Of a stretch of DNA of 12,838 nucleotides, positions 1 through 5,723 are shown piece after piece. The DNA lies in NCBI GenBank assembly GCA_019752835.1, contig JAIELR010000098.1:1-12838 (forward strand), read 5' to 3'. Origin of the DNA: Gammaproteobacteria bacterium. GTDB lineage: Bacteria > Pseudomonadota > Gammaproteobacteria > UBA1113. The number at the start of each line of letters is the position of its first letter. The first letter of the stretch is position 1. A program made the translations under genes and the position numbers. The notes beneath the pieces are model-generated. The model ran no database searches, was not told where the DNA came from, and was given only the letters and a program-made list of their open reading frames with translations.

Positions 1-134
1 TAATATTGATCGCCCTGCAGGCATATGGTCTGCACTTTTTTAGAACAAAGTGGATCAATTAAATCGAGATCGGGGTGGATCAATTAAACAGTGATCGTGA
101 GGGGGGAGTGGATCAATTAGGGTGGGATTCGACA
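1..134. mobile_element. Terminal region of an IS21-like insertion sequence (partial, element extends left of the window)
   Basis: Three direct copies of GTGGATCAATTA lie at 50-61, 75-86 and 108-119, separated by GATCG-rich spacers. The array ends in ...GATTCGACA at 134, so read inward from that edge the element begins TGTCGAATCC. Several internal copies of a short terminal repeat behind a TGT/ACA tip are typical of IS21-family ends, where they serve as transposase-binding sites. The istA/istB genes would lie to the left, outside the window, so the family call rests on the end structure only. The bases from 135 onward should be the target DNA. Confidence 0.6.
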
Positions 135-426
135 TTTCTTACATTTCAATTATTCACGATAAAAATGCATCCCAATAAAGTCACGCTTATAATAAATGTA
201 AAAAACACTTGAAATTTAGCAAAGAATTCAATTTTTTCGAGCTATGCGAAATAGTGATTGTGGATAAAGTTGTGAAATAAAGCTAACTATTTTAGTTAAG
301 TGTCGACTCAAGTAGGGGGTTAAGTGATGCTTCTATTTTCCCCTACGGGTTTATACATCCTGATAATAAGGAATGGTCACAAAGTGACCATGGCCGTTTA
401 GTAACGGACTGCGTCCTTAATAAGGA

Positions 427-476
427 ATCGTTTTTTAGTAATTTAAGGAAATTATATACACTCACTAAAAAACGAT
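427..476. repeat. 13-bp perfect inverted repeat with 24-nt loop
   Basis: ATCGTTTTTTAGT at 427-439 is the exact reverse complement of ACTAAAAAACGAT at 464-476. The T and A runs in the arms mean it could act as a bidirectional terminator or as a protein-binding site. No gene borders it closely, so its role is open. Confidence 0.6.
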
Positions 477-489
477 AAATTATTTAAAT

Positions 490-506
490 GGGGGACTCTG
501 TCCCCC
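490..506. repeat. GC-rich hairpin in AT-rich DNA
   Basis: GGGGGAC (490-496), loop TCT, GTCCCCC (500-506) form a 7-bp perfect stem, followed by a second C run at 510-514. It could be a strong RNA or single-strand DNA hairpin. There is no U-run directly after it, so it is not a standard intrinsic terminator. Confidence 0.5.
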
Positions 507-720
507 AAACCCCCTGGGATATTTGAAACGGAAATTAAAATTTTTTAAGATCTGAACCCCTTAATAAGTTGTATTGTTATGAATATATAATAAATTAAAA
601 TAGACATTCAGAAGCGTCCGAACTGGAACCCCAACTTGCGGACATATTGAAAAAACTGATTATTATTTTATCAGGCTGTTTGGATGTACTTCTCAGATGG
701 CTCCGCCATGCGTTTTTATG

Positions 721-762
721 TTACGACGTAATTATTGTCACATACATCAATTACGGCGTAAT
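721..762. promoter_or_regulatory. Pair of TTACGNCGTAA palindromes (operator-like sites 1 and 2)
   Basis: TTACGACGTAA lies at 721-731 and ATTACGGCGTAAT at 750-762, with centres 30 bp apart. The arrangement resembles the operator pair around the RHH gene promoter further right: on the minus strand the right-hand palindrome is followed by a TTGATG -35-like hexamer. No clear -10 follows and there is no leftward gene beyond, so this may be a relic control region. Confidence 0.55.
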
Positions 763-771
763 GAAAAATAA

Positions 772-1038
772 TTATTTTTTAATAATGTCATCAAATAATC
801 CTTCTGCACAACCGTAAGCCAGTTGCTCCAGCAATTTCATGTAGTGATAGAACCCTTCATATTTCTCGCAATAAGCATTCAACTCTTCTTGGGTCGATGC
901 ATCCATAATTTTTTTAATGGTTTCCATTTTTGTTGTCAGTGACATTAATATGGCTTCCTGACCGCCGTGAGAGAGAATTTGCGGGGCTTTTTCATCCAAC
1001 GTCATAATAAAATCTTTTTGTGCTGCGGTCAGAGGCAT
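772..1038 (-). CDS. Small hypothetical protein, 88 aa, in a plasmid-maintenance gene block
   Basis: I do not recognise this protein. The product begins MPLTAAQKDF and looks like a soluble, mostly helical, acidic protein. It has no signal peptide, membrane span or cysteine motif. I chose the ATG at 1038 because GGAG lies 8 nt upstream and a good promoter (TTGATT, 17 bp, TAAACT at 1067-1095, minus strand) would start transcription near 1060. An in-frame ATG at 1056 has no ribosome binding site, and a TTG at 1095 lies inside the -35 box. The gene is co-oriented with hicAB and the RHH gene to its right. A TTACGACGTAA palindrome lies at 1184-1196 upstream of it and two more lie just beyond its stop, so it probably belongs to the same regulon. 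An antitoxin, partition accessory or immunity role is possible but unsupported. Confidence 0.6.
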   Translation of the reverse strand: MPLTAAQKDFIMTLDEKAPQILSHGGQEAILMSLTTKMETIKKIMDASTQEELNAYCEKYEGFYHYMKLLEQLAYGCAEGLFDDIIKK

Positions 1039-1066
1039 AAGGAACGCTCCATTCATCGTGTAAAAA

Positions 1067-1095
1067 AGTTTAACAAGGCGCTCTTTACAAATCAA
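1067..1095 (-). promoter_or_regulatory. Candidate sigma-70 promoter for the 88-aa gene
   Basis: On the minus strand TTGATT (1095-1090) and TAAACT (1072-1067) are 17 bp apart. The predicted start near 1060 gives a leader of about 20 nt that contains GGAG before the ATG at 1038, which supports that start codon. Confidence 0.45.
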
Positions 1096-1183
1096 TCCTT
1101 TCTGATGGGTGTATTCATAGCAGATTTAACACTTCTGGGGGTTCTTCGATTGAGCTCGTTTTAGAAAATTATCTCAATGCAGT

Positions 1184-1196
1184 ATTACGACGTAAT
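1184..1196. promoter_or_regulatory. TTACGNCGTAA palindrome (operator-like site 3)
   Basis: ATTACG-A-CGTAAT forms a perfect 13-bp palindrome in the spacer between the hicB stop and the 88-aa gene, about 90 bp upstream of that gene's proposed -35. It is the same sequence family as the sites at 721-762, 1950-1960 and 2458-2572. Confidence 0.55.
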
Positions 1197-1245
1197 GCAT
1201 ATTTGGTTGTTTCCGGCACAGGTAATTCAATGCCTATGATAATCA

Positions 1246-1647
1246 CTAGGCTCGATGATGCTCTGCCATATAGCTCAGCGCAGCATCAACTAAAAATCCT
1301 GAGCGGTTGCTTCCATGAGTGTATTCATCAATTTGTTTTAAAAAGCGCTCGGGTATACTCACATTGACTCTTACCGTTTTTCCTGAAATTTTAGAGATAT
1401 CAATGTCAACAATCGCTAACACACCGTCTTTGAATTCAGGATTATCCAAGTGCTGCTCAATAGGCTTTTTTAAGGGAAATGGCTCATTATCTAATAATAA
1501 ACCTTCTAAATGACACTCAATAGCCTCATGCGCATTTTCTATTGCCTCTTCAATCGAGCTACCCGCAGAAAAACAACCCGGTAAATCAGGTACAATAACA
1601 CCGTAATCACTGTTTACGTCTTTATGAATAAAAATAGGATATTGCAT
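1246..1647 (-). CDS. hicB: HicB antitoxin (HicB fold plus C-terminal ribbon-helix-helix)
   Basis: This is a HicB-type antitoxin of 133 aa, which in this family neutralises HicA and represses the hicAB promoter. Residues 1-60 carry the partial RNase-H-like HicB domain with the hallmark stretch GVIVPDLPGCFSAGSSIEEA and the following ENAHEAI helix. The C-terminal part (about 90-133) reads VRVNVSIPERFLKQIDEY then NRSGFLVDAAL, a classic ribbon-helix-helix DNA-binding domain. Start: AGGAG lies 7 nt before the ATG at 1647. It is downstream of hicA on the same strand with an 11-nt gap, so the two are co-transcribed in the usual toxin-first order. The domain order is intact, with no truncation. The RHH domain makes it one possible reader of the nearby palindromes, although the separate RHH gene at 1967-2440 is another candidate. 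Confidence 0.93.
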   Translation of the reverse strand: MQYPIFIHKDVNSDYGVIVPDLPGCFSAGSSIEEAIENAHEAIECHLEGLLLDNEPFPLKKPIEQHLDNPEFKDGVLAIVDIDISKISGKTVRVNVSIPERFLKQIDEYTHGSNRSGFLVDAALSYMAEHHRA

Positions 1648-1658
1648 AATTTTCTCCT

Positions 1659-1844
1659 CTACTCTTTCAATCCAGCTTGTTTCAAGATACTTTGAAGCGT
1701 TTTTAGGGGTAAGTCTTTTTTGGGATGGGGAATAGTCACTTTCCCTTTTTTAATAGGGTGTTTATATTGGCAATGACTGTCTTTTTGAGTATTTTTCACC
1801 CATCCATCGGCCTCAAGCTGTTTAATGATTTCTCTACTATTCAT
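1659..1844 (-). CDS. hicA: HicA toxin, mRNA interferase
   Basis: The product is a 61-aa HicA toxin: a small double-stranded-RNA-binding-fold ribonuclease that cleaves mRNA and is held inactive by HicB. MNSREIIKQLEADGW, then KDSHCQYKHP and VTIPHPKKDLPLKTLQSILKQAGL, are the family signature in order. The histidine of KDSH (residue 24 of this form) corresponds to the catalytic His. Length is normal for the family. I start it at the ATG at 1844 because this matches the family N-terminus; an upstream GTG at 1868 would add eight non-family residues. No Shine-Dalgarno sequence precedes the ATG. A strong promoter at 1851-1878 would place the transcript start at or next to the ATG, so the message may be leaderless. 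hicB follows after 11 nt. Confidence 0.92.
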   Translation of the reverse strand: MNSREIIKQLEADGWVKNTQKDSHCQYKHPIKKGKVTIPHPKKDLPLKTLQSILKQAGLKE

Positions 1845-1850
1845 CTTGTG

Positions 1851-1878
1851 ATTATACACACCATACACATTAATGCAA
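1851..1878 (-). promoter_or_regulatory. Candidate hicAB promoter, possibly giving a leaderless transcript
   Basis: On the minus strand TTGCAT (1878-1873) and a perfect TATAAT (1856-1851) are separated by 16 bp. The -10 box ends only 6 nt before the hicA ATG at 1844, so transcription should begin at about the A of the start codon. This fits the absence of a ribosome binding site. Confidence 0.55.
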
Positions 1879-1949
1879 GTTTTTCGCGTGTGACGGAATT
1901 TTCACCAGCTCTGTTAAAAGCGCATCTTAGATTATTTCCCTATAATAAA

Positions 1950-1960
1950 TTACGACGTAA
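1950..1960. promoter_or_regulatory. TTACGNCGTAA palindrome (operator-like site 4)
   Basis: TTACG-A-CGTAA lies between the RHH gene's stop and hicA, about 72 bp upstream of the proposed hicA -35 box. It may serve a second, distal hicAB promoter or link hicAB to the RHH regulator. Confidence 0.5.
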
Positions 1961-1966
1961 CAATAA

Positions 1967-2440
1967 TTATTTGTTTAAACAATAAAAATGATAAGCCTCT
2001 TTTAAAATGCGCACTAATGTATCCTGTCTCGATAGCTTGAGCTCGCCTGCAATCACTACCAAGTCATCATAGGCATCACCTGGGATATCCATATGGACTT
2101 TTTTCCTGTTTTTAGGAAATCGTCGATGCTGAAACTGGCGTATTGAATTTAGACAACGCTGAAAGCCTTGCTCTGTAATATAGGTATCAATCCACCGTGC
2201 AAAACAAAGATGATACTGATTCTGTTTTTCCTGATCAAATTCAGGCGAGTATTTCCTTGCGAGCAGAGAGCTCATCATTTTAATGTTTTCAAATTCTTTT
2301 TCAGCCTCATAGGACAAGGCGGGGTCTTGGAAAAAAATATCCCGATTTTCCGACCTTCGCATCAGGCGCGTGAAATAATTGAGCAAGTAAAGATCGTTAT
2401 TTTCGTTGACGGTTGTGATAGGTCTTCCTTTTTTTCCCAT
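1967..2440 (-). CDS. Ribbon-helix-helix DNA-binding protein, 157 aa, likely local plasmid regulator
   Basis: I do not recognise a named gene. The N-terminus MGKKGRPITT is basic and AT-hook-like (KKGRP). Residues about 20-110 are charged and helical. The last 45 residues read KKVHMDIPGDAYDDLVVIAG then LSRQDTLVRILKEAY, the strand-helix-helix pattern of a CopG/Arc-type RHH DNA-binding domain. Start: the ATG at 2440 has AGGG 8 nt upstream, whereas an in-frame ATG at 2455 has none. A near-consensus promoter lies at 2472-2500. Palindromes TTACGNCGTAA lie on either side of that promoter and again at 2558-2572, and more copies lie before the downstream genes. By analogy with RHH repressors it probably represses itself and perhaps hicAB and the 88-aa gene. 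It could instead be a relaxosome or partition accessory protein, since both classes include RHH proteins. Confidence 0.75.
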   Translation of the reverse strand: MGKKGRPITTVNENNDLYLLNYFTRLMRRSENRDIFFQDPALSYEAEKEFENIKMMSSLLARKYSPEFDQEKQNQYHLCFARWIDTYITEQGFQRCLNSIRQFQHRRFPKNRKKVHMDIPGDAYDDLVVIAGELKLSRQDTLVRILKEAYHFYCLNK

Positions 2441-2457
2441 GTTTACTTCCCTCATTT

Positions 2458-2511
2458 ATTACGACGTAATGAGTGTAATGTAAGTGCTTGAATATGTCAA
2501 TTACGCCGTAA
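2458..2511 (-). promoter_or_regulatory. Promoter of the RHH gene bracketed by two TTACGNCGTAA operators
   Basis: On the minus strand TTGACA (2500-2495) and TACACT (2477-2472) are 17 bp apart, a near-consensus sigma-70 promoter. The palindrome TTACGCCGTAA at 2501-2511 abuts the -35 box, and ATTACGACGTAAT at 2458-2470 begins one base after the -10 box and covers the transcription start. Occupying either site should block RNA polymerase, so autorepression is the simplest reading. Confidence 0.65.
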
Positions 2512-2557
2512 CAAAAAATATAATTTAGTTGATAAAGAAGGCATATAATAAATTATT

Positions 2558-2572
2558 AATTACGACGTAATT
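2558..2572. promoter_or_regulatory. Longest TTACGNCGTAA palindrome (operator-like site 7)
   Basis: AATTACG-A-CGTAATT is a perfect 15-bp palindrome about 59 bp (centre to centre) upstream of the palindrome that abuts the RHH gene's -35 box. It marks the right edge of the palindrome cluster and could be a distal operator or a high-affinity nucleation site. Confidence 0.5.
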
Positions 2573-2990
2573 TTTAAGTAAAACAACTTAAAAGGATTTA
2601 CTTAATTGCTAACATCTTTTATCTGCTCCTTTTTATGAAATTTCTTATCCTCGAAGAAAGGCGCTTGTGATTTTTAAACTCATCAAAATTTTTGATCAGT
2701 TATTTTTTTATTTACCTTAAATTAGGCAAGCAAGAAATTTTTTCGCGGAAGAAACTTTTTCGCTCTGGTTATGTGATTAAATTTTAATCATATGTTATCC
2801 ACAGTTTCTGTGGATAAAAAGGTGGTTAAACTTTGACGATGGAGAAGAAGGGAGGTTAATCCCTTTGTGGTTTATTTTTATTCAGTCTATAAAACGACCG
2901 TTTTATGGATTAAAAATTTAAGACTTTTAAAGTGTAGTCAATTTATTGAACAATTTTCAATAAAACCCCTTTTTTATCGCTATTGATTGC
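2573..2990. other. AT-rich non-coding region with paired DnaA boxes; possible replication origin
   Basis: No gene is apparent. TTATCCACAG (2795-2804) and CTGTGGATAA (2808-2817) are exact reverse complements with a 3-nt loop, giving two perfect head-to-head DnaA boxes. Other palindromes are AAGGGA/TCCCTT (2848-2865) and ATAAAACG-AC-CGTTTTAT (2889-2906). Long A/T tracts flank them. DnaA boxes next to AT-rich DNA are typical of plasmid origins, but there are no obvious iterons and no rep gene in the window. The transposon end at 2991 interrupts this region, and the last five bases before it (ATTGC, 2986-2990) would be the left copy of its 5-bp target duplication. Confidence 0.4.
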
Positions 2991-3117
2991 TGTCATTTTC
3001 AGAAGTGGATAGCACTGAAGACCTCGATAAAATCAGGGTTGTGCTATCGCCTTCTGAGCATTCAAATTTCAGTAGTCAATTGCACCAACAGTCATTATAC
3101 TCAGAAGTCGATATCAC
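2991..3117 (+). repeat. tni-side terminal inverted repeat of a Tn402/Tn5053-family transposon with TniA-type binding repeats
   Basis: The element starts TGTCATTTTCAGAAG, the signature tip of Tn402/Tn5053-family ends, and the first repeat runs to 3015 (...GGATAGCAC). Three related repeats follow: an inverted one at 3041-3058 (16 of 18 bases match the first when reversed), and direct ones at 3067-3085 and 3099-3117 (15 of 19 each). Such arrays bind the TniA transposase. The array ends 12 bp before the tniA start codon, so the tniA promoter must overlap it and transposase binding could repress its own gene. Confidence 0.85.
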
Positions 3118-3129
3118 GAACGGATCAAA

Positions 3130-4812
3130 ATGATGACTTCAGAGAAAGAAATACTGCTCGAGCGCGGTGTGGTTTCGGTTTCAAAAGACGCGTGGGAATT
3201 AGCACGTTTACGCACCGAAATCATTGCACCGCTGGCCAGGTTAAAAGAGGTCTCTCATGCCTTGGCGGACGAGGCAGCAAGAAAACTTGACCTCTCCCGT
3301 CGACATGTCTATTTATTAATATCGCGCTTTCGTCAGGGTCAAGGACTCGTCACCGATATGTTATTAAGCCAATCTTGTGGCGGGAAAAATAACAGCCGCT
3401 TACCGAGTGTACTTGAAAATATTATTCAAGAAGTTTTGCGTACCCATTATCTCAACAAACAAAAATTTTCTGAAGCTGCCATTTGGCGTGAAATTGCCGG
3501 GCGTTGTCGTCGACTCCAGTTACCGGTGCCCGCCAGAAATACGATTCACAGTAGAATAAAACGGTTAGATGTTAATGAAGTTGTTCGTAAGCGAGAGGGT
3601 GTGGATGCTACTCGATCGCTCCAATCAGCAGGTGGGGTTCCGCCTGAGATAACTTTGCCCCTGGAACAAGTACAGATGGATCACACGGTCATCGATTTAA
3701 TGGTGGTGGATGATATTCATCGCTTGCCTATCGGGAGACCTTATCTGACGGTTGCCATTGATGTTTTTAGCCGCTGTATCCTAGGCATGCTTGTTACACT
3801 CGAGGCTCCATCAGCGGTCTCGGTCGGCTTGTGCTTGGCGCGAGCGGTAGGCGATAAACGGCCTTGGCTGGAGCGGCTTGGTGTCGATATTGACTGGCCG
3901 ATGGGTGGAAAACCACAGTCACTTTATGTGGATAATGCGACAGAATTTAAAAGTGAGGCCTTGCGCCGTGGCTGTCAGCAGCATGGTATTGCCTTGCATT
4001 ACCGGCCGCCCGGCAAAATGCATTATGGAGGGATTGTTGAACGCGTGATTGGCACGTTTATGCAAAAAGTTCATGAGTTGCCAGGCACTACTTTTTCCAA
4101 TCCTACACAAAAAGGCGATTATGATTCTGAGGCAAAAGCAACGTTAAGCCTCAATGAGTTAGAGCATTGGCTCGCACTTGCTATTCACCATTACCATGGC
4201 ACGCTTCATCATGGACTCATTCAAACACCTGCGGCACGCTGGGCAGAAGGGATGGCAAGTTTAGGCAAGGTATTTCTGATTGCGCATCCCCAGAATTTTT
4301 TGATTGATTTTTTACCTGTATTACGCCGTAAAATTGTTCGCACCGGCTTTGTCATTGACCACATTACCTATTATGCCGATATTCTTAAATCCTGGATTAC
4401 CAATCGGTCCAAGCTGGATAAATTCATTATCCGGCGAAACCCTTTGGATTTAAGTCGAATTTGGGTGCTTTGTCCAGACAGTCAGCACTATATTGAGATT
4501 CCTTATCGCATTTTGTCTCGCCCAGGCTTGACGCTATGGGAGCACCGGCAAGCTATCCAGCAATTACGGGCAAAAGGACGAGCACAAATTGATGAGACGC
4601 TGTTATTTCGGATGGTCTCAGAAATGCGTGAAATTACTCAGGCTGCACAATCAACCACTCGTAAGGCCAGGCGTAATCAGCAACGTCTTAGCCACTTATC
4701 ACAGCGGCCTGTTACTCAAGAAAAACAGACAGTGCACGTACCCAAACTAGCGCCCCTTGTTAATACCACCGCTGAGACGGCCAAACCGTTTGACCAAATT
4801 GAGGAGTGGTGA
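3130..4812 (+). CDS. tniA: TniA transposase (Tn402/Tn5053 family, DDE integrase)
   Basis: TniA is the DDE transposase that binds the transposon ends and cuts and joins DNA; it is the relative of Tn7 TnsB. At 560 aa it has the family length. Residues about 20-75 form an N-terminal helix-turn-helix region (LDLSRRHVYLLISRFRQG). The RNase-H core holds D184 (VQMDHTVIDL), D268 (LYVDNATEFK) and E304 (GGIVERVIGTF), an exact DD(35)E spacing between the last two. A Mu-type beta-barrel follows, and the end ...AKPFDQIEEW is characteristic of Tn402-type TniA. Two ATGs lie in tandem at 3130 and 3133; GGA is 6 nt before the first. The stop is 2 nt before the tniB ATG. All catalytic residues are present, so it looks functional. 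Confidence 0.96.
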   Translation: MMTSEKEILLERGVVSVSKDAWELARLRTEIIAPLARLKEVSHALADEAARKLDLSRRHVYLLISRFRQGQGLVTDMLLSQSCGGKNNSRLPSVLENIIQEVLRTHYLNKQKFSEAAIWREIAGRCRRLQLPVPARNTIHSRIKRLDVNEVVRKREGVDATRSLQSAGGVPPEITLPLEQVQMDHTVIDLMVVDDIHRLPIGRPYLTVAIDVFSRCILGMLVTLEAPSAVSVGLCLARAVGDKRPWLERLGVDIDWPMGGKPQSLYVDNATEFKSEALRRGCQQHGIALHYRPPGKMHYGGIVERVIGTFMQKVHELPGTTFSNPTQKGDYDSEAKATLSLNELEHWLALAIHHYHGTLHHGLIQTPAARWAEGMASLGKVFLIAHPQNFLIDFLPVLRRKIVRTGFVIDHITYYADILKSWITNRSKLDKFIIRRNPLDLSRIWVLCPDSQHYIEIPYRILSRPGLTLWEHRQAIQQLRAKGRAQIDETLLFRMVSEMREITQAAQSTTRKARRNQQRLSHLSQRPVTQEKQTVHVPKLAPLVNTTAETAKPFDQIEEW

Positions 4813-4814
4813 AT

Positions 4815-5723
4815 ATGAGTGAAGGTGAATATCTGGATTTAGCGCACTTGCTTCCCGCTGCCCGTGAGGTAGCTCTATTGCCTGCGCATGAGCGGGTCAT
4901 GCGAATTCGGTCAGATCGCTGGATTGGTTACCCTAAGGCCATGGAAGCATTGAATAAACTGGAGGCTTTATTAAATTGGCCGTCTAAGCAACGGATGCCG
5001 AATTTACTTATTATTGGGCCGACAAACAATGGAAAGTCGATGATTATTGAAAAACTTCGTCGCGCTCACCCTGCTATTACTCATGCAGATGGCGAGTATA
5101 TGCCCATAGTGAATGTTCAAATGCCGCCAGACCCTTCGATTAAACGTTTTTATGCTGCCTTATTAGCCGCCATGGGTTGCCCGATTCGACCCAAACAACA
5201 AATTGGTGAGCTCGAGCAACAATCACTGAAGCTGCTTCAGGCAGTCAAGGTCAAACTGTTAGTGATTGATGAGTTGCATAACCTGACGGCAGGTGGAGGA
5301 AATAGTCAGCGCGAATTTTTAAACTTGTTGCGTTTTCTAGGCAATGAATTGCGTATCCCCTTGGTCGGTGTCGGCACCAAAGAGGCTTATCTTGCCATTC
5401 GTACCGATGCTCAACTGGAAAACCGCTTTGAGCCTTTGGTGCTCCCCTTGTGGCAAGAGGGCGCTGACTTGGAATCTTTGTTAGCCAGCTTTGCGGCTAT
5501 CTTACCTTTACGTCGGCCGTCACTCATCGCCAATCCAGATATGGCGCGTTATTTGGTGACCAGAACCGAAGGCACGATTGGCGAGTTGGCAACATTATTG
5601 ACAAGTACTGCCATTGCGGCAATTGCATCAGGCGATGAATCAATTACGCCACATGCGCTAAATTTAGCCAATTATGACTCTCCCACCGAGAGACGCCGTA
5701 CCTTTGAGCGTGTATTACTATGA
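4815..5723 (+). CDS. tniB: TniB, AAA+ ATPase transposition regulator (TnsC relative)
   Basis: TniB is the ATP-dependent target-selection protein that works with TniA and TniQ and is related to TnsC and MuB. From the ATG at 4815 it is 302 aa, the family length. That start has GAGGAG 8 nt upstream, inside the tniA end, and lies 2 nt after the tniA stop; GTG codons at 4806 and 4809 overlap this ribosome binding site and are not needed. Walker A is GPTNNGKS (about residues 68-75) and Walker B is LLVIDE (about 148-153). A sensor-like VGVGT and an arginine-finger-like LENRFE (about 201-206) follow. Its stop overlaps the tniQ start as ATGA, which implies coupled translation. No defects seen. Confidence 0.95.
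   Translation: MSEGEYLDLAHLLPAAREVALLPAHERVMRIRSDRWIGYPKAMEALNKLEALLNWPSKQRMPNLLIIGPTNNGKSMIIEKLRRAHPAITHADGEYMPIVNVQMPPDPSIKRFYAALLAAMGCPIRPKQQIGELEQQSLKLLQAVKVKLLVIDELHNLTAGGGNSQREFLNLLRFLGNELRIPLVGVGTKEAYLAIRTDAQLENRFEPLVLPLWQEGADLESLLASFAAILPLRRPSLIANPDMARYLVTRTEGTIGELATLLTSTAIAAIASGDESITPHALNLANYDSPTERRRTFERVLL

Larger units (their letters stand above)
135..720. other. Non-coding region rich in inverted repeats; possible origin-type (oriT/ori) DNA
   Basis: I see no convincing gene here. A consensus DnaA box lies on the minus strand at 259-267 (TGTGGATAA). TAACTA/TAGTTA arms lie at 284-289 and 293-298. GTAGGGG (312-318) pairs with CCCCTAC (340-346), and CATCCTG follows at 356-362. Three small hairpins come next: ATGGTCAC/GTGACCAT at 373-391, CCGTT/AACGG at 394-407 and GGAC/GTCC at 406-416. 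A 13-bp perfect inverted repeat lies at 427-439 and 464-476, and a GGGGGAC-TCT-GTCCCCC hairpin at 490-506. The density of foldable DNA is like that of plasmid transfer or replication origins, but no relaxase or Rep gene is in view to confirm it. Confidence 0.4.

Noticed and set aside
606..813. Open frames on the plus strand around 606-813, including one reading ADILKKLIIILSGCLDVLL
   Set aside because: No ATG with a ribosome binding site; only a TTG without one. They run through the palindromes and antisense into the 88-aa gene.
1116..1360. Plus-strand frame with SSIELVLENYLNAVL, faintly like part of HicB
   Set aside because: It has no start codon and runs antisense into the real hicB; the resemblance is only a few residues.
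4321..4331. An eighth TTACGCCGTAA palindrome inside tniA
   Set aside because: It encodes the Leu-Arg-Arg-Lys run of a conserved part of TniA and lies far from any promoter, so I treat it as coincidence.
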